DNA from: Anaerolinea sp.
Lineage (GTDB): Bacteria > Chloroflexota > Anaerolineae > Anaerolineales > Anaerolineaceae
Direction: 5' to 3'
Length of the DNA stretch: 64,000 nucleotides
Assembly: GCA_020725865.1 (NCBI GenBank)
Contig: DYEC01000010.1
Coordinates: 124,001-188,000, forward strand
Positions 55,630 through 64,000 of this stretch are shown in pieces (position 1 is the first letter of the stretch; each line of letters starts with the position of its first letter). The notes below the pieces were generated by a model. It did no database searches. It worked only from the letters and a program-made list of their open reading frames with translations, and was not told where the DNA came from. The translations under genes were made by a program, and so were the position numbers.

Positions 55630-57315
55630 ATGAGCCATCATACTTGCAGCCATGCCATGATTGAACAGTTGCTTGCAGACGGCATAACGTTAATGTTCGG
55701 AAATCCCGGCACTGCCGAACAGGGTCTTCTGGTTGCCTTGCAACATTATCCAGAGTTTCACTACATCCTGTGTCTTCAGGAAGCCATTGCCGTTGCTGCT
55801 GCAGACGCTTATGCACGCGCCACCCATCGCCCGGCTATTGTCCAGTTGCATGCCGGCGTCGGACTGGGCAACGGTATTGGCATGATCTTACAGGCTGCTA
55901 CTTGTAACTCCCCCCTCGTGGTGATAGCCGGGGAAGCTGGACTACGTTATGATGCTCTTCAGGCACAGATGTATGCCGATCTGGTCTCAATGGCAAAACC
56001 AGTGACCAAATGGGCTACCCGGGTGGTGGATAACGGCTCCGTACTGCGCGTGATCCGCCGTGCAATCAAAATTGCCATGACGCCTCCGGTTGGACCTGTA
56101 TTTGTTTCTCTTCCTGCTGATATTATGGAATCAGAGTGCCAGGAAGAAGTTACCCCCACGGCGATTCCTGTCACCTGCACGATTCCTGAATACACTGTTC
56201 TGGAGCAGGCTGCCCTTCTGCTGCAAGATGCTACTCATCCCATGCTGATCGTTGGCGATGGTGTTGCCTGGTCAGGCGCTCAAGAAGCATTACAGCGCGT
56301 AGCTGAACTGCTTGGCGCAGAAGTATGGGGGGCAAACAGTCATGAGGTCAATCTCAGCTTCCGTCATCCTTTGTGGCAGGGTGAGCTTGGGCATGTCTTT
56401 GGCAGCAGGAGCAGCGCCATCACCCGTCAAGCGGATGTCATTTTGATTGTCGGCACATACGTGTTTCCGGAAGTTTATCCAAATTTAAGCAATGTCTTCG
56501 CACCAGGTTCAGTAATTATCCACATTGACCTCGATGCATATGCAATCGGTAAAAACTTTCCAGTTACTTTGGGCATCGTTGGTGATCCAAAACCGACTCT
56601 GAATGCCCTTGCGGACATACTGCAAAACGAAATGACATCCGAACAAAAAAGCGCTGCCTGGCAACGCACAGAAAAAATCAACCGGATCAAGAATCAAAAA
56701 TTAGCCAAACAATATGAACAGGATCATGCACAGCGCAACCACATCCCCATCGCCTTCTCGCGTTTTATGGAAGAACTGGTCAATGTTCTGCCCCAGGATG
56801 CCGTGATCTTTGATGAAGCGTTGACAGCTTCAGGTATATTGACGCGTTACCTTAAACCACATTTAACTGGTCATTTTTTTCAGACCCGAGGCGGGTCGCT
56901 CGGAGTTGGACTACCCGGTGCAATCGGATTGCAGCTTGCCTATCCGAATAAAACTGTGATCGGCTTCACCGGAGACGGCGGCGGGATGGCAACTATCCAG
57001 GCGCTTTGGACTGCCGCCCGCTATAAGCTCCCAGCAAAGTTTGTTATTATCAATAATGCATCCTATGCTTTACTAAAAACTAACGTCCTCCAGTATTGGC
57101 GAGAACAGAGGATCGCTCCCCAACCCCTGCCAGAGTTTTACAGTTTGGATACACCCTGCATAGACTTCATTGCTATGGCACAGGCAATGGGCGTTCCCGG
57201 CACTCGTATTAAGACTCCTGATCAAATTATGCCCGGTATTGAGCAAATGTTAGAGTCAAGAACACCCTTCCTGCTGGAAGTAGTAACTACTGAAGACCTT
57301 CCCGATACTAATTAG
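55630..57315 (+). CDS. thiamine-diphosphate-dependent decarboxylase-like enzyme
   Basis: A 561-residue ThDP enzyme of the pyruvate decarboxylase/benzoylformate decarboxylase/acetolactate synthase superfamily. The catalytic Glu is in YILCLQEAIAVAAADAYARAT. The ThDP motif GDG..NN is visible as GDGGGMATIQALWTAARYKLPAKFVIINN. The middle FAD-type domain (about 190-330) has VIHIDLDAYAIG. GNPGTAEQG at the N-terminus resembles benzoylformate-decarboxylase-like proteins. No acetolactate synthase small subunit is nearby. ATG 55630 has GGAGGG upstream; a much longer in-frame extension from 55426 would overlap endonuclease V. The substrate is unknown. Confidence 0.88.
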   Translation: MSHHTCSHAMIEQLLADGITLMFGNPGTAEQGLLVALQHYPEFHYILCLQEAIAVAAADAYARATHRPAIVQLHAGVGLGNGIGMILQAATCNSPLVVIAGEAGLRYDALQAQMYADLVSMAKPVTKWATRVVDNGSVLRVIRRAIKIAMTPPVGPVFVSLPADIMESECQEEVTPTAIPVTCTIPEYTVLEQAALLLQDATHPMLIVGDGVAWSGAQEALQRVAELLGAEVWGANSHEVNLSFRHPLWQGELGHVFGSRSSAITRQADVILIVGTYVFPEVYPNLSNVFAPGSVIIHIDLDAYAIGKNFPVTLGIVGDPKPTLNALADILQNEMTSEQKSAAWQRTEKINRIKNQKLAKQYEQDHAQRNHIPIAFSRFMEELVNVLPQDAVIFDEALTASGILTRYLKPHLTGHFFQTRGGSLGVGLPGAIGLQLAYPNKTVIGFTGDGGGMATIQALWTAARYKLPAKFVIINNASYALLKTNVLQYWREQRIAPQPLPEFYSLDTPCIDFIAMAQAMGVPGTRIKTPDQIMPGIEQMLESRTPFLLEVVTTEDLPDTN

Positions 57316-57328
57316 AAAGAGGCTCACA

Positions 57329-57964
57329 ATGGTAAAGCGCATGGTGCTTGTCGCCGGTAACATCGGCTCTGGAAAAACTTCACTTACAGAGCGAATTGGA
57401 CAGCGGTTAGGATGGCATACCGCTTACGAATCGGTCGCGGACAATCCTTACCTGCCAAATTTTTACGCAGATATGAAGACCTGGTCCTTTCATTTGCAGA
57501 TTTATTTTCTTGGTCACCGCGCCCAACAACATTTAGATATGTGGAATGATCCACGTTCCACCATCATTGACCGCAGTATATACGAAGATGCCTATATCTT
57601 TGCGCGCGCATTGCATCACATGGGTAATCTTAGCGAATTAGATTACCAATCCTATCGCCGGGTTTTTGATTTAATCGTCAAAAACCTGCCGGCACCCTCG
57701 CTACTGATTTACCTGAAGGCTCCTGTTAAGGTGTTGATGGAACGCATCCGCAAACGAGCCCGTAATATTGAAACCGGAATTACCGAAGAATATCTTTCAT
57801 TACTGGAAAGCTACTACGACGAATGGATGGCAACTTTTGACCTCTGTCCTGTGCTGACTCTGCGTACCGATGACCTCGATTTTGTTCATCAACCCAGGCA
57901 TCTGGATACGGTTGTCAAACGCATTCAAGACAAGCTGGCAGGCAAAGAGGAAATCGTTTTTTAA
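57329..57964 (+). CDS. deoxynucleoside kinase
   Basis: A 211-residue dNK/dGK-type kinase that phosphorylates deoxynucleosides in salvage. Walker A is VLVAGNIGSGKTSLTERIG at the N-terminus. FYADMKTWSFHLQIYFLGHR and the ERS-type motif DRSIYEDAYIFA are family marks, and RIRKRARNIE is the lid with its arginines. It starts 13 bases after the ThDP enzyme and is probably co-transcribed. The window also has a dGTPase-like gene, so both arms of dNTP balance are present. Substrate range is not readable. Confidence 0.93.
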   Translation: MVKRMVLVAGNIGSGKTSLTERIGQRLGWHTAYESVADNPYLPNFYADMKTWSFHLQIYFLGHRAQQHLDMWNDPRSTIIDRSIYEDAYIFARALHHMGNLSELDYQSYRRVFDLIVKNLPAPSLLIYLKAPVKVLMERIRKRARNIETGITEEYLSLLESYYDEWMATFDLCPVLTLRTDDLDFVHQPRHLDTVVKRIQDKLAGKEEIVF

Positions 57965-58030
57965 AGCAAATCCACCAGTATTCTTCCACACTATCCAGTC
58001 AATTTGTGAACACCCTGCCCGGAACACGAT

Positions 58031-58057
58031 GCAACCAAATCGGCTTTCCTGCGTATA
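58031..58057 (+). promoter_or_regulatory. possible ECF-type promoter upstream of the sigma factor gene
   Basis: GCAACC (58031-58036) and CGTATA (58052-58057), 15 bases apart, resemble the AAC and CGT cores of promoters used by ECF sigma factors. It would give a short leader before the GTG at 58086 and fit autoregulation. The -35 core is incomplete. Confidence 0.35.
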
Positions 58058-58085
58058 AGAATTAGAGCAATAAAAGGGAGCTACC

Positions 58086-58679
58086 GTGAGTAACCTCGAA
58101 GCCGAATGGCTGCAACAAGCCCGTCAGGGCAGTGATGAAGCATTTGAATTTCTGGTGGAACGTTATCAAACCCCTGTGTACAATCTCTGTTATCGCATGT
58201 TGGGCAACCCGCAAGAGGCAGAGGATGCCGCCCAGGAAAGCTTTTGGCGGGCATATCAGGCATTGCAACGCTATGACCCTCAACGCTCTTTTGCAACCTG
58301 GTTACTATCCATTGCTGCTCATTACTGCATTGATCAGCAACGCCGAAGACGAACCACCAGCATCCCGATCGATGATACCATCGAGGAAATGCTCTCCGAT
58401 CATTCTCCCGACCCGGAGACCGTCACTATGGCATCCGAGCAAGATAGACGACTGCATCAGCTTTTGTCAGCATTGAATCCACAAGATCGTGCTGTTCTTG
58501 TTTTACGCTACTGGTACGATCTTTCGGACGCCGAGATCGGTCAAACGCTTTCCATGTCTATCAGCGCGGTTAAAAGCCGTCTGCATCGTGCTCGCCTTCA
58601 ACTCGCCAGAAACTGGCAGACATCTGCATCAGAAACAACCCGCGCAGAAAGGAAATGCCATGAATCACCAGCCTTTTGA
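58086..58679 (+). CDS. ECF-type RNA polymerase sigma factor
   Basis: A 197-residue sigma70 of the extracytoplasmic function group. Region 2 (about 17-85) has FLVERYQTPVYNLCYRMLGNPQEAEDAAQESFWRAYQAL and RSFATWLLSIAAHYCIDQQRRRR. Region 4 (about 120-175) has LLSALNPQDRAVLVLRYWYDLSDAEIGQTLSMSISAVKSRLHRAR with a helix-turn-helix. The start is GTG 58086, six bases after GGGAG. The last 20 residues overlap the anti-sigma gene. It belongs to the general RpoE-like set. Its targets presumably include its own operon. Confidence 0.95.
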   Translation: MSNLEAEWLQQARQGSDEAFEFLVERYQTPVYNLCYRMLGNPQEAEDAAQESFWRAYQALQRYDPQRSFATWLLSIAAHYCIDQQRRRRTTSIPIDDTIEEMLSDHSPDPETVTMASEQDRRLHQLLSALNPQDRAVLVLRYWYDLSDAEIGQTLSMSISAVKSRLHRARLQLARNWQTSASETTRAERKCHESPAF

Positions 58680-59202
58680 GACCTGGATTTTTGATGACAG
58701 CGAACCAAGTTACGAAGAACAGCAAAGTCTGCAAAACCACCTCGCCAGCTGTCCGGACTGCTGTCAATTGTTTGAAAATTGGCAGCATATTCACGTCGCT
58801 TTGAGGCAGACTACCCTCGCAGCGCCCCGTCAGGGTTTTACAAAACGGTGGAAAGAAAATCTTGCCGCCCGGCGCGCCTTTCAGCAACAACAGACCCGCC
58901 GGCTTTTACTGTTCTTGATCACCGGCTCGCTGCTCGTCTTACTGGCGTTTATCATCTACCTTGCCACCAATATCTCATTGGTCAACATGATCGGTTCGCT
59001 TTTAGAGGGTCTGGCATACTTAATTGTTATCGTAAATCGAATTCAACGCATCTCTGTCATTCTTCCCACACTACCTCGCGTGATCCCGCTGGGATTATGG
59101 ATATTAATCTCCACCTCCGCCAGTATGCTCAGTCTGCTGTGGGTCTTCAGTATCTGGAAAATCTCAACAAAGGGAGTGACCCAAAATGAAAATTCTTTCT
59201 AA
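58660..59202 (+). CDS. zinc-finger anti-sigma factor, membrane-bound
   Basis: A 180-residue protein. The N-terminal half has HLASCPDC (about 27-34), the HxxxCxxC part of the zf-HC2 anti-sigma domain that holds the sigma factor. Two membrane segments (about 78-100 and 142-162) follow, so it spans the membrane twice or has a periplasmic loop of about 40 residues. ATG 58660 has AAAGGA upstream and overlaps the sigma gene by 20 bases, the typical coupled pair. It also overlaps the next gene by 17 bases. A signal on the extracytoplasmic side would release the sigma factor. Confidence 0.9.
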   Translation: MNHQPFETWIFDDSEPSYEEQQSLQNHLASCPDCCQLFENWQHIHVALRQTTLAAPRQGFTKRWKENLAARRAFQQQQTRRLLLFLITGSLLVLLAFIIYLATNISLVNMIGSLLEGLAYLIVIVNRIQRISVILPTLPRVIPLGLWILISTSASMLSLLWVFSIWKISTKGVTQNENSF

Positions 59203-60394
59203 ATTTTTGGTTATTGGATTAATCATATCTGTCATTATTCTGGCTTTCCCCGCGCCGGTCTTCGCGCAGGGACCAGATGGCGGTGATGGGCAGGTCGTCT
59301 TTGGCGGCACCTATAAACTTGTCAGCGGAAAGACACTGGATGGCGATCTGGTCGTTTTTGGCGGTGTTGCTACAGTTGAAAATGGAGCCACAGTTCAGGG
59401 GGACGTCGTCTCTATTGGCGGAACCATGGAGGTAGACGGTAAAATTGAAGGCGATGTTGTTGCCATTGGTGGCGTGATAAACTTGAAAAAACAAGCCGTG
59501 GTAGAAGGCAGCCTGATTAATATCAACGCAGTCTTGCAACGTGAAGAAGGGTCGGTCGTTCGTGGTCAAATTACCACTGAATTTCCGGACAATTTCAAAT
59601 TCAACTTCAATATGCCGCCCTTTACTACCCCGGCTAACCCACAATCACCGCTTGCCCCGGGATCGTTTCTTCGTCTGGCGCTCGATCCCATTGGTAATAT
59701 TCTTGGCATGTTGCTGCGCGTCCTGGCAATGGCAGCTCTGGCAGTGTTGGTCAGCCTCTTCGCACAAAGGCCGACTGAACGGGTGGCGCAGGCTATTGTG
59801 GACCAACCGGTTATTGTCGGTGGTCTGGGTTTGCTGACCTTGGTGGTTGCGCCTGCTCTGGTGCTGGTTCTAGCAATTACCATCCTGCTGGCACCGCTCG
59901 CGTTGCTGGGAGTGATTTTGCTAGCGATCGCGGTTGTTTTTGGTTGGATCGCCATGGGATATGAAGTAGGACGGCGCATAGCTGTGTCCTTCAAGTCCGA
60001 CTGGACAATGCCGGTCAGTGCAGGTCTCGGAACATTGATCCTGACGCTGGTCGTCAGTCTGATTGGTTATCTCCCATGTATCGGGTGGATTGCGCCGTTT
60101 CTGGTAATTATTCTATCGCTTGGCGGTGTTCTCATCAGCCGCTTTGGCATCTCCGGTTTCAAAACAGCCAGAACTCCTCCCACCTCCCCTGAACCACCTT
60201 TTGGCACCCGTGAGAACCCAATCGAGACATTGCATTCCTCCATACCGCCGGAAGTCAACCTTGTGGAAACACCATCCCAATCGCCACTTGAAGACACAGG
60301 AGTGGGTAACAGCAACATTGCTGGTAAGAGCGAAACGTCTTTTGAAACTCCGCCCAAATCCGAACGCCCGTCGCACAAAAAGGGTTCTGACTGA
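59186..60394 (+). CDS. membrane protein with bactofilin-like N-terminal repeats
   Basis: A 402-residue exported protein. A signal peptide ending in VFAQ is followed by a beta-helix-like region (about 35-125). Its repeats, such as LVVFGGVATVENGATVQGDVVSIGG and VDGKIEGDVVAIGGVINL, are the pattern seen in polymer-forming bactofilin-like proteins. Then come about six membrane segments (about 165-330) and a polar C-terminal tail of about 70 residues. It is the third gene of the sigma/anti-sigma operon and probably a main target or sensor partner. The beta-helix would face outside and the tail inside. A terminator follows. Confidence 0.85.
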   Translation: MKILSKFLVIGLIISVIILAFPAPVFAQGPDGGDGQVVFGGTYKLVSGKTLDGDLVVFGGVATVENGATVQGDVVSIGGTMEVDGKIEGDVVAIGGVINLKKQAVVEGSLININAVLQREEGSVVRGQITTEFPDNFKFNFNMPPFTTPANPQSPLAPGSFLRLALDPIGNILGMLLRVLAMAALAVLVSLFAQRPTERVAQAIVDQPVIVGGLGLLTLVVAPALVLVLAITILLAPLALLGVILLAIAVVFGWIAMGYEVGRRIAVSFKSDWTMPVSAGLGTLILTLVVSLIGYLPCIGWIAPFLVIILSLGGVLISRFGISGFKTARTPPTSPEPPFGTRENPIETLHSSIPPEVNLVETPSQSPLEDTGVGNSNIAGKSETSFETPPKSERPSHKKGSD

Positions 60395-60399
60395 TTTTC

Positions 60400-60442
60400 A
60401 AGAGGATAGGCACCACAACAAGCCTGTCCTCTTATTATTTTT
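60400..60442 (+). terminator. intrinsic terminator of the sigma factor operon
   Basis: AAGAGGATAGGC and GCCTGTCCTCTT form a 12-base-pair stem with one T-G pair and a ten-base loop (60400-60433), followed by ATTATTTTT. It overlaps the end of the convergent nadD gene. Confidence 0.85.
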
Positions 60443-61037
60443 GATGGTAAAACCCCTCTTGTTCTATCACCTCAGCCACTTGTTCTGGCAAAAAGAAGCG
60501 ATAAGGTTTTCCTTCGCGGATGCGTCGGCGAATCTCAGTGGAAGAAATCTCCAACAGTGGGGCATCCACAAAGCGTATCTTTTCACTTAATTCTGGTAAT
60601 GCCTCAAGAAGACGACTCAAATCCAGATCATCCGCAGGTCGGCGCATTACCCCAATCTCATCCACAATTGCCACCAGTTCCTGTGGGCGGTACCAGCGCG
60701 GTAGTTCAGCAATTGCATCACCTCCGATCAGGTAGATAAGCGCATCCGGTAAATATTGCTCTTTAATCAGGCGCAGTGTATCAACTGTATATTGGGGCGC
60801 TGGGCGGTCAATCTCCACCCGTGAAACTTCAAAGGCCGGATCAAGCGCCACTGCCCTTTCCAACAACATCAGACGCTGTTCAACCGGGCTAATTTCCTGG
60901 TCAGTCTTGAAGGGAGAAACCGGTGTCAACACCCATAAGACACGGTCGAGCTGCAATTGCCAGCGTGCCTCTTCTGCCAGAAGCAGATGACCAAGATGAG
61001 GCGGGTCAAATGTCCCACTAAAAACCCCAAGACGCAT
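60435..61037 (-). CDS. nadD: nicotinate-nucleotide adenylyltransferase NadD
   Basis: A 200-residue adenylyltransferase that makes deamido-NAD from nicotinate mononucleotide and ATP. MRLGVFSGTFDPPHLGHL carries the HxGH-type motif (HLGH). SPFKTD and the later ISSTEIRRRI (ISSTxIR) complete the active site. YLIGGDAIAELPRW is the conserved middle block. ATG 61037 is chosen, with GGTGG seven bases upstream and two bases after the obg stop; the GTG at 61052 would overlap obg. The pair obg-nadD is common. Confidence 0.95.
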   Translation of the reverse strand: MRLGVFSGTFDPPHLGHLLLAEEARWQLQLDRVLWVLTPVSPFKTDQEISPVEQRLMLLERAVALDPAFEVSRVEIDRPAPQYTVDTLRLIKEQYLPDALIYLIGGDAIAELPRWYRPQELVAIVDEIGVMRRPADDLDLSRLLEALPELSEKIRFVDAPLLEISSTEIRRRIREGKPYRFFLPEQVAEVIEQEGFYHQK

Positions 61038-61039
61038 GA

Positions 61040-62305
61040 CTAATCCACCCACTCCAATTCATAATCATCACCGATCATGACCGTATCGCCATCCTGAACA
61101 CCTGCCTTGCGCAATGCTTCGTCCACTCCCAGTGTTTCCATCAAACGCTGAAAACGGCGCACAGAGCCTTCGTATTCCCAATAGGTCATCGCCGCTGCAC
61201 GCTCGATCGCAGCACCGCGCACCCGCCAGCCCTCGGCGGCTCGTTCAATGGTAAAGGCGCGTGGGTCTTCCACCGGGCGATACACTGGTAAAACTTCCTG
61301 TGACGTTTGCTTAGGCGCGGTTTTGAGCAGCTCTGCCACACGCCACAATACCGTTTCTAAATTAATACGCGCTAACGCGGAAATTGCCATCGCTTGCTTC
61401 ACCCCATGCTTGCGCAGGCTTTTTTCCACCTGCTCCCAGCGCTCTTTGACCTGCGGAAGGTCTATTTTATTAAATACAACGATTTGTGGCTTCTCCACCA
61501 AAGCCGGATCAAACAACGCCATCTCGCTGTTAATCTGTGAATAATCCGCCACCGGATCATCTGAAAGTCCATCCAGCATGTGAATCAAAACTCGCGTGCG
61601 CTGGATATGACGTAAAAATGAATCTCCCAACCCGGCACCGCGATGTGCCCCCTCAATCAGTCCCGGAATATCTGCCAGCACCAGAGAGGTATTAACGTCC
61701 AGGTCGGCAACACCGAGATTGGGTTCCAATGTGGTGAAGGGATAATCGGCGATTTTCGGTCGGGCATTCGTCACCGCTGCCAGAAAGCTGGATTTACCGG
61801 CATTTGGTACACCTACAATCCCTACATCGGCAATGAGCTTTAGCTCCAGCCGCAGGTAGCGTTCCTGCCCCGGCTCACCCCTTTCTGCTGTGCGTGGCGC
61901 CTGGTTGCGCGGAGTGGCAAAATGGGTATTGCCTCTGCCACCCCGCCCTCCTTTGCATACCACCAGTTGCTGACCGGGCGTTACGAGATCGCCCAATAAC
62001 ACCCCGCTGGCTTCATCATAGACCAGTGTCCCCGGTGGAACCGGAATCACCAGCGGCTCGGCTGATTTTCCGGTCATATTGTTCACCCCACCTTTTTTCC
62101 CGTCTTCAGCTATAAAACGTGTTCGCTGGCGAAAAGTCGAGAGGGTGTTCAGTGTTGGGACAACCTCTAAAATTACATCGCCGCCATGTCCGCCATCCCC
62201 ACCATCGGGACCGCCGCGCGCCACATACTTCTCGCGGTGGAAATGAACAAATCCATCTCCACCCTTTCCTGAACGAACATAGATGTTGGCTTCATCAATA
62301 AACAT
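61040..62305 (-). CDS. obg: GTPase Obg/CgtA
   Basis: A 421-residue Obg GTPase. The glycine-rich N-terminal Obg fold has ANIYVRSGKGGDGFVHFHREKYVARGGPDGGDGG. The G domain (about 158-335) has GVPNAGKSSFLAAV (G1), TTLEPNLGV (G2), DIPGLIEGA (G3) and NKIDLP (G4). A C-terminal OCT domain (about 350-421) ends VMIGDDYELEWVD. Obg acts in 50S assembly and stress responses. It ends two bases before nadD. Confidence 0.96.
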   Translation of the reverse strand: MFIDEANIYVRSGKGGDGFVHFHREKYVARGGPDGGDGGHGGDVILEVVPTLNTLSTFRQRTRFIAEDGKKGGVNNMTGKSAEPLVIPVPPGTLVYDEASGVLLGDLVTPGQQLVVCKGGRGGRGNTHFATPRNQAPRTAERGEPGQERYLRLELKLIADVGIVGVPNAGKSSFLAAVTNARPKIADYPFTTLEPNLGVADLDVNTSLVLADIPGLIEGAHRGAGLGDSFLRHIQRTRVLIHMLDGLSDDPVADYSQINSEMALFDPALVEKPQIVVFNKIDLPQVKERWEQVEKSLRKHGVKQAMAISALARINLETVLWRVAELLKTAPKQTSQEVLPVYRPVEDPRAFTIERAAEGWRVRGAAIERAAAMTYWEYEGSVRRFQRLMETLGVDEALRKAGVQDGDTVMIGDDYELEWVD

Positions 62306-62355
62306 GGCGGCAATTTTTCAAAGTGCCTCAGGCAGATACATTGGCGCTGTTAAGC

Positions 62356-63675
62356 TTAAGCTTTAAACCTAGCCCGCAAAATATCTTTCAGTGTTGGCTG
62401 ACCGATTTCTTGTAGCTCATAGCGCACACGCTGCAACGGTTTTTCGATCTTTATGACCCGGGTCAGATCAATGGGCGTCGCTGAGATCACCAGATCGGCA
62501 TCAGAACGATTAATCGTCGCTTCCAAATCGCGAGTCATCGCCTCGCCATAACCCATCGCCGGTAAGATCATTCCGGTATTCGGGTACTTCTGGTATGTCT
62601 CCAAAATCGAACCAACCGCAAATGGGCGCGGGTCAATAATCTCTGCTGCGCCAAAGCGGCGTGCCGCTACCCAACCGGCGCCATACGCCATCTCGCCATG
62701 CGTCAAGGTGGGACCGTCCTCAATTACGAGCACACGTTTGCCCTTAATTGCCTGAGGGTCATCCACAAATAATGGCGATGCGCCTTCTATAATCGCTGCT
62801 CGCGGATTGAGTGAACGTATGCGCTCGCGTACCGTGATAACATCATCCGGATCAGCTGTATCCACTTTGTTAATCACAAAAACATCTGCAAGCTGCACAT
62901 TTGTCTCACCAGGATGATAACGCACCTCATGACCGGGACGATGTGGATCAACTACAACGATATGCAAATCCGGTTTGTAAAAGGGAAAGTCATTGTTGCC
63001 ACCATCCCATAAGACTACATCCACTTCTTCTTCTGCCTGGCGCAAAATTGCCTCATAGTCCACACCCGCATAAACGATCATGCCGTTATCCAGATGTGGT
63101 TCGTATTCTTCACGCTCTTCAATCGTACAATCATGCAGGTCTAAATCAGCATAAGTGGCAAAACGCTGGACCTTTTGTTTAACCAGGTCGCCATACGGCA
63201 TTGGATGGCGAACGATTGCTACCTTGTAACCGAAATCACGCAAAATAAGCGAAACACGGCGGGTGGTCTGGCTCTTACCGCTGCCCGTTCGAACTGCGCA
63301 CACCGAAACAACCGGCTTTTTGGACTTCACCTGTGTACTGCCGATTCCCATCAAGCGGAAATCTGCGCCGCTTGCCAGCACCAGCGAAGCCTTATGCATG
63401 ACATACTCGTGGGATACATCACTATACGCAAAAACCACCTGATCCACCTGATGTTCCTTGATCAGGCGGGGCAGTTCGCTTTCCGGATAGATAGGAATAC
63501 CATTCGGATATAAAGAGCCAGAAAGTTCACCGGGATAACGGCGTCCTTCAATATTGGGTATCTGTGTTGCAGTAAAGGCAACCACTTCATAATCCCTATT
63601 ACCGCGGAAAAACACATTGAAATTGTGAAAATCGCGCCCAGCTGCGCCCATGATAATCGTTCGAATTCTGGTCAT
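62356..63675 (-). CDS. cyclic 2,3-diphosphoglycerate synthetase-like GTPase
   Basis: A 439-residue P-loop protein. The N-terminal Rossmann-like region (IRTIIMGAAGRDFHNFNVFFR) is followed by SVCAVRTGSGKSQTTRRVS, a Walker A motif at about 128-140. Then come VDVVLWDGGNNDFPFYKPD with a Walker B-like Asp, and VINKVDTADPDD, a G4-like motif. This matches the COG2403-type family named for archaeal cyclic 2,3-diphosphoglycerate synthetase. Many bacteria carry it without known cyclic DPG, so the product is unproven. The start at 63675 follows AAGGAGCGAG. It lies 50 bases before obg on the same strand. Confidence 0.85.
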   Translation of the reverse strand: MTRIRTIIMGAAGRDFHNFNVFFRGNRDYEVVAFTATQIPNIEGRRYPGELSGSLYPNGIPIYPESELPRLIKEHQVDQVVFAYSDVSHEYVMHKASLVLASGADFRLMGIGSTQVKSKKPVVSVCAVRTGSGKSQTTRRVSLILRDFGYKVAIVRHPMPYGDLVKQKVQRFATYADLDLHDCTIEEREEYEPHLDNGMIVYAGVDYEAILRQAEEEVDVVLWDGGNNDFPFYKPDLHIVVVDPHRPGHEVRYHPGETNVQLADVFVINKVDTADPDDVITVRERIRSLNPRAAIIEGASPLFVDDPQAIKGKRVLVIEDGPTLTHGEMAYGAGWVAARRFGAAEIIDPRPFAVGSILETYQKYPNTGMILPAMGYGEAMTRDLEATINRSDADLVISATPIDLTRVIKIEKPLQRVRYELQEIGQPTLKDILRARFKA

Positions 63676-63733
63676 TCTTGCTCGCTCCTTAAAAGTCAGT
63701 GTGGTTCGTACACAATTGTAAGAAAGCTATACG

Positions 63734-64000
63734 CTACATCACATTCGGTGCTGTAATTCCCATTAAGCGCAGGCAGTTTCCAATTGTCTGGCGTGCTGCT
63801 GCCACCAGCCGAAGCCGTACCGCACGCACAGTTTCTTCCGCCTGTAAAACAGGACATTGATTGTAAAAATCATTGAAAACCCGTGCCAGATCATAAGCCA
63901 GATTGGCAAGATATAAAGGACGATATTCTTTTGCAGCACGCTGAACCTCTTTTGGAAAGCGCGAGATCAATTCGACCAACTCAATTTCAACCGGTGACAA
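63734..64000 (-). CDS. argS: arginyl-tRNA synthetase, C-terminal part (partial)
   Basis: The frame is open to the window edge, and 88 or more residues of the C-terminus are visible. They contain the DALR anticodon-binding domain typical of ArgS: YLANLAYDLARVFNDFYNQCPVL, RAVRLRLVAAARQTIGNCLRLMGITAPNVM. The terminal M is the usual last residue of ArgS. The stop lies 58 bases before the next gene on the same strand. The rest of the gene is outside the window. Confidence 0.88.
   Translation of the reverse strand: MSPVEIELVELISRFPKEVQRAAKEYRPLYLANLAYDLARVFNDFYNQCPVLQAEETVRAVRLRLVAAARQTIGNCLRLMGITAPNVM

Overview
This window looks like a chromosomal segment of a member of the Chloroflexota, most likely class Anaerolineae. 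The assignment is an inference from gene content. It contains a mevalonate kinase followed directly by an isopentenyl phosphate kinase, a topoisomerase I with an extra N-terminal Cys module, several Thr/Pro-rich lipoproteins carrying NBR1-type Ig domains, M23 or LysM modules, and a KAP NTPase fused to a formylglycine-generating-enzyme-like domain. I see no phage, insertion sequence or CRISPR array. Most of the window is dense housekeeping DNA on both strands.

Layout. 0-2.7 kb (+): mevalonate kinase end, IPK, dGTPase, GreA. 2.8-11.2 kb (-): a long co-directional run ffh-rpsP-khpA-rimM-dprA-manC-topA-membrane protein, with a clear sigma70-type promoter upstream of ffh. 11.4-14.6 kb: DegV, a UbiA prenyltransferase and a DUF1015 protein. 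14.7-21.9 kb (+): an envelope cluster of two M23 peptidase lipoproteins, a beta-propeller protein and two NBR1-Ig lipoproteins, ending in queG. 22-24.5 kb (-): the KAP NTPase/FGE fusion. 24.9-26.6 kb (+): msrPQ. Then a LysM protein and uvrA (-), an Atg22-like MFS transporter (+), the yebC-ruvC-SpoU methyltransferase-ruvA operon (-) and a fumarylacetoacetase-family gene. A tRNA-Val lies at 35.5 kb, followed by an AttH/FtsX-type permease/ATPase operon, a UbiE-like methyltransferase, CorA, tmRNA, an RlmI-like methyltransferase and ligA.

45.9-51.3 kb (+) holds the most unusual locus. It encodes a small zinc-ribbon membrane protein, a DUF2207-like membrane protein ending in an alternating Cys-Ala tail, a PqqD-like/radical SAM/SPASM protein, a paralogous radical SAM protein that has lost every cluster cysteine, and a SAM methyltransferase. 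The five genes are packed head to tail. I propose that they modify the Cys-rich tail of the membrane protein, a RiPP-like maturation acting on an anchored protein.

51.3-54.6 kb (-) is a complete four-gene ECF vitamin/metal-type transporter. It diverges from endonuclease V (+) at a nearly symmetric palindromic double promoter. Next come a ThDP-dependent decarboxylase-like enzyme, a deoxynucleoside kinase and an ECF sigma/anti-sigma/polymer-forming membrane protein operon (+). The window closes with nadD, obg, a cyclic-2,3-diphosphoglycerate-synthetase-like GTPase and the 3' part of argS (-).
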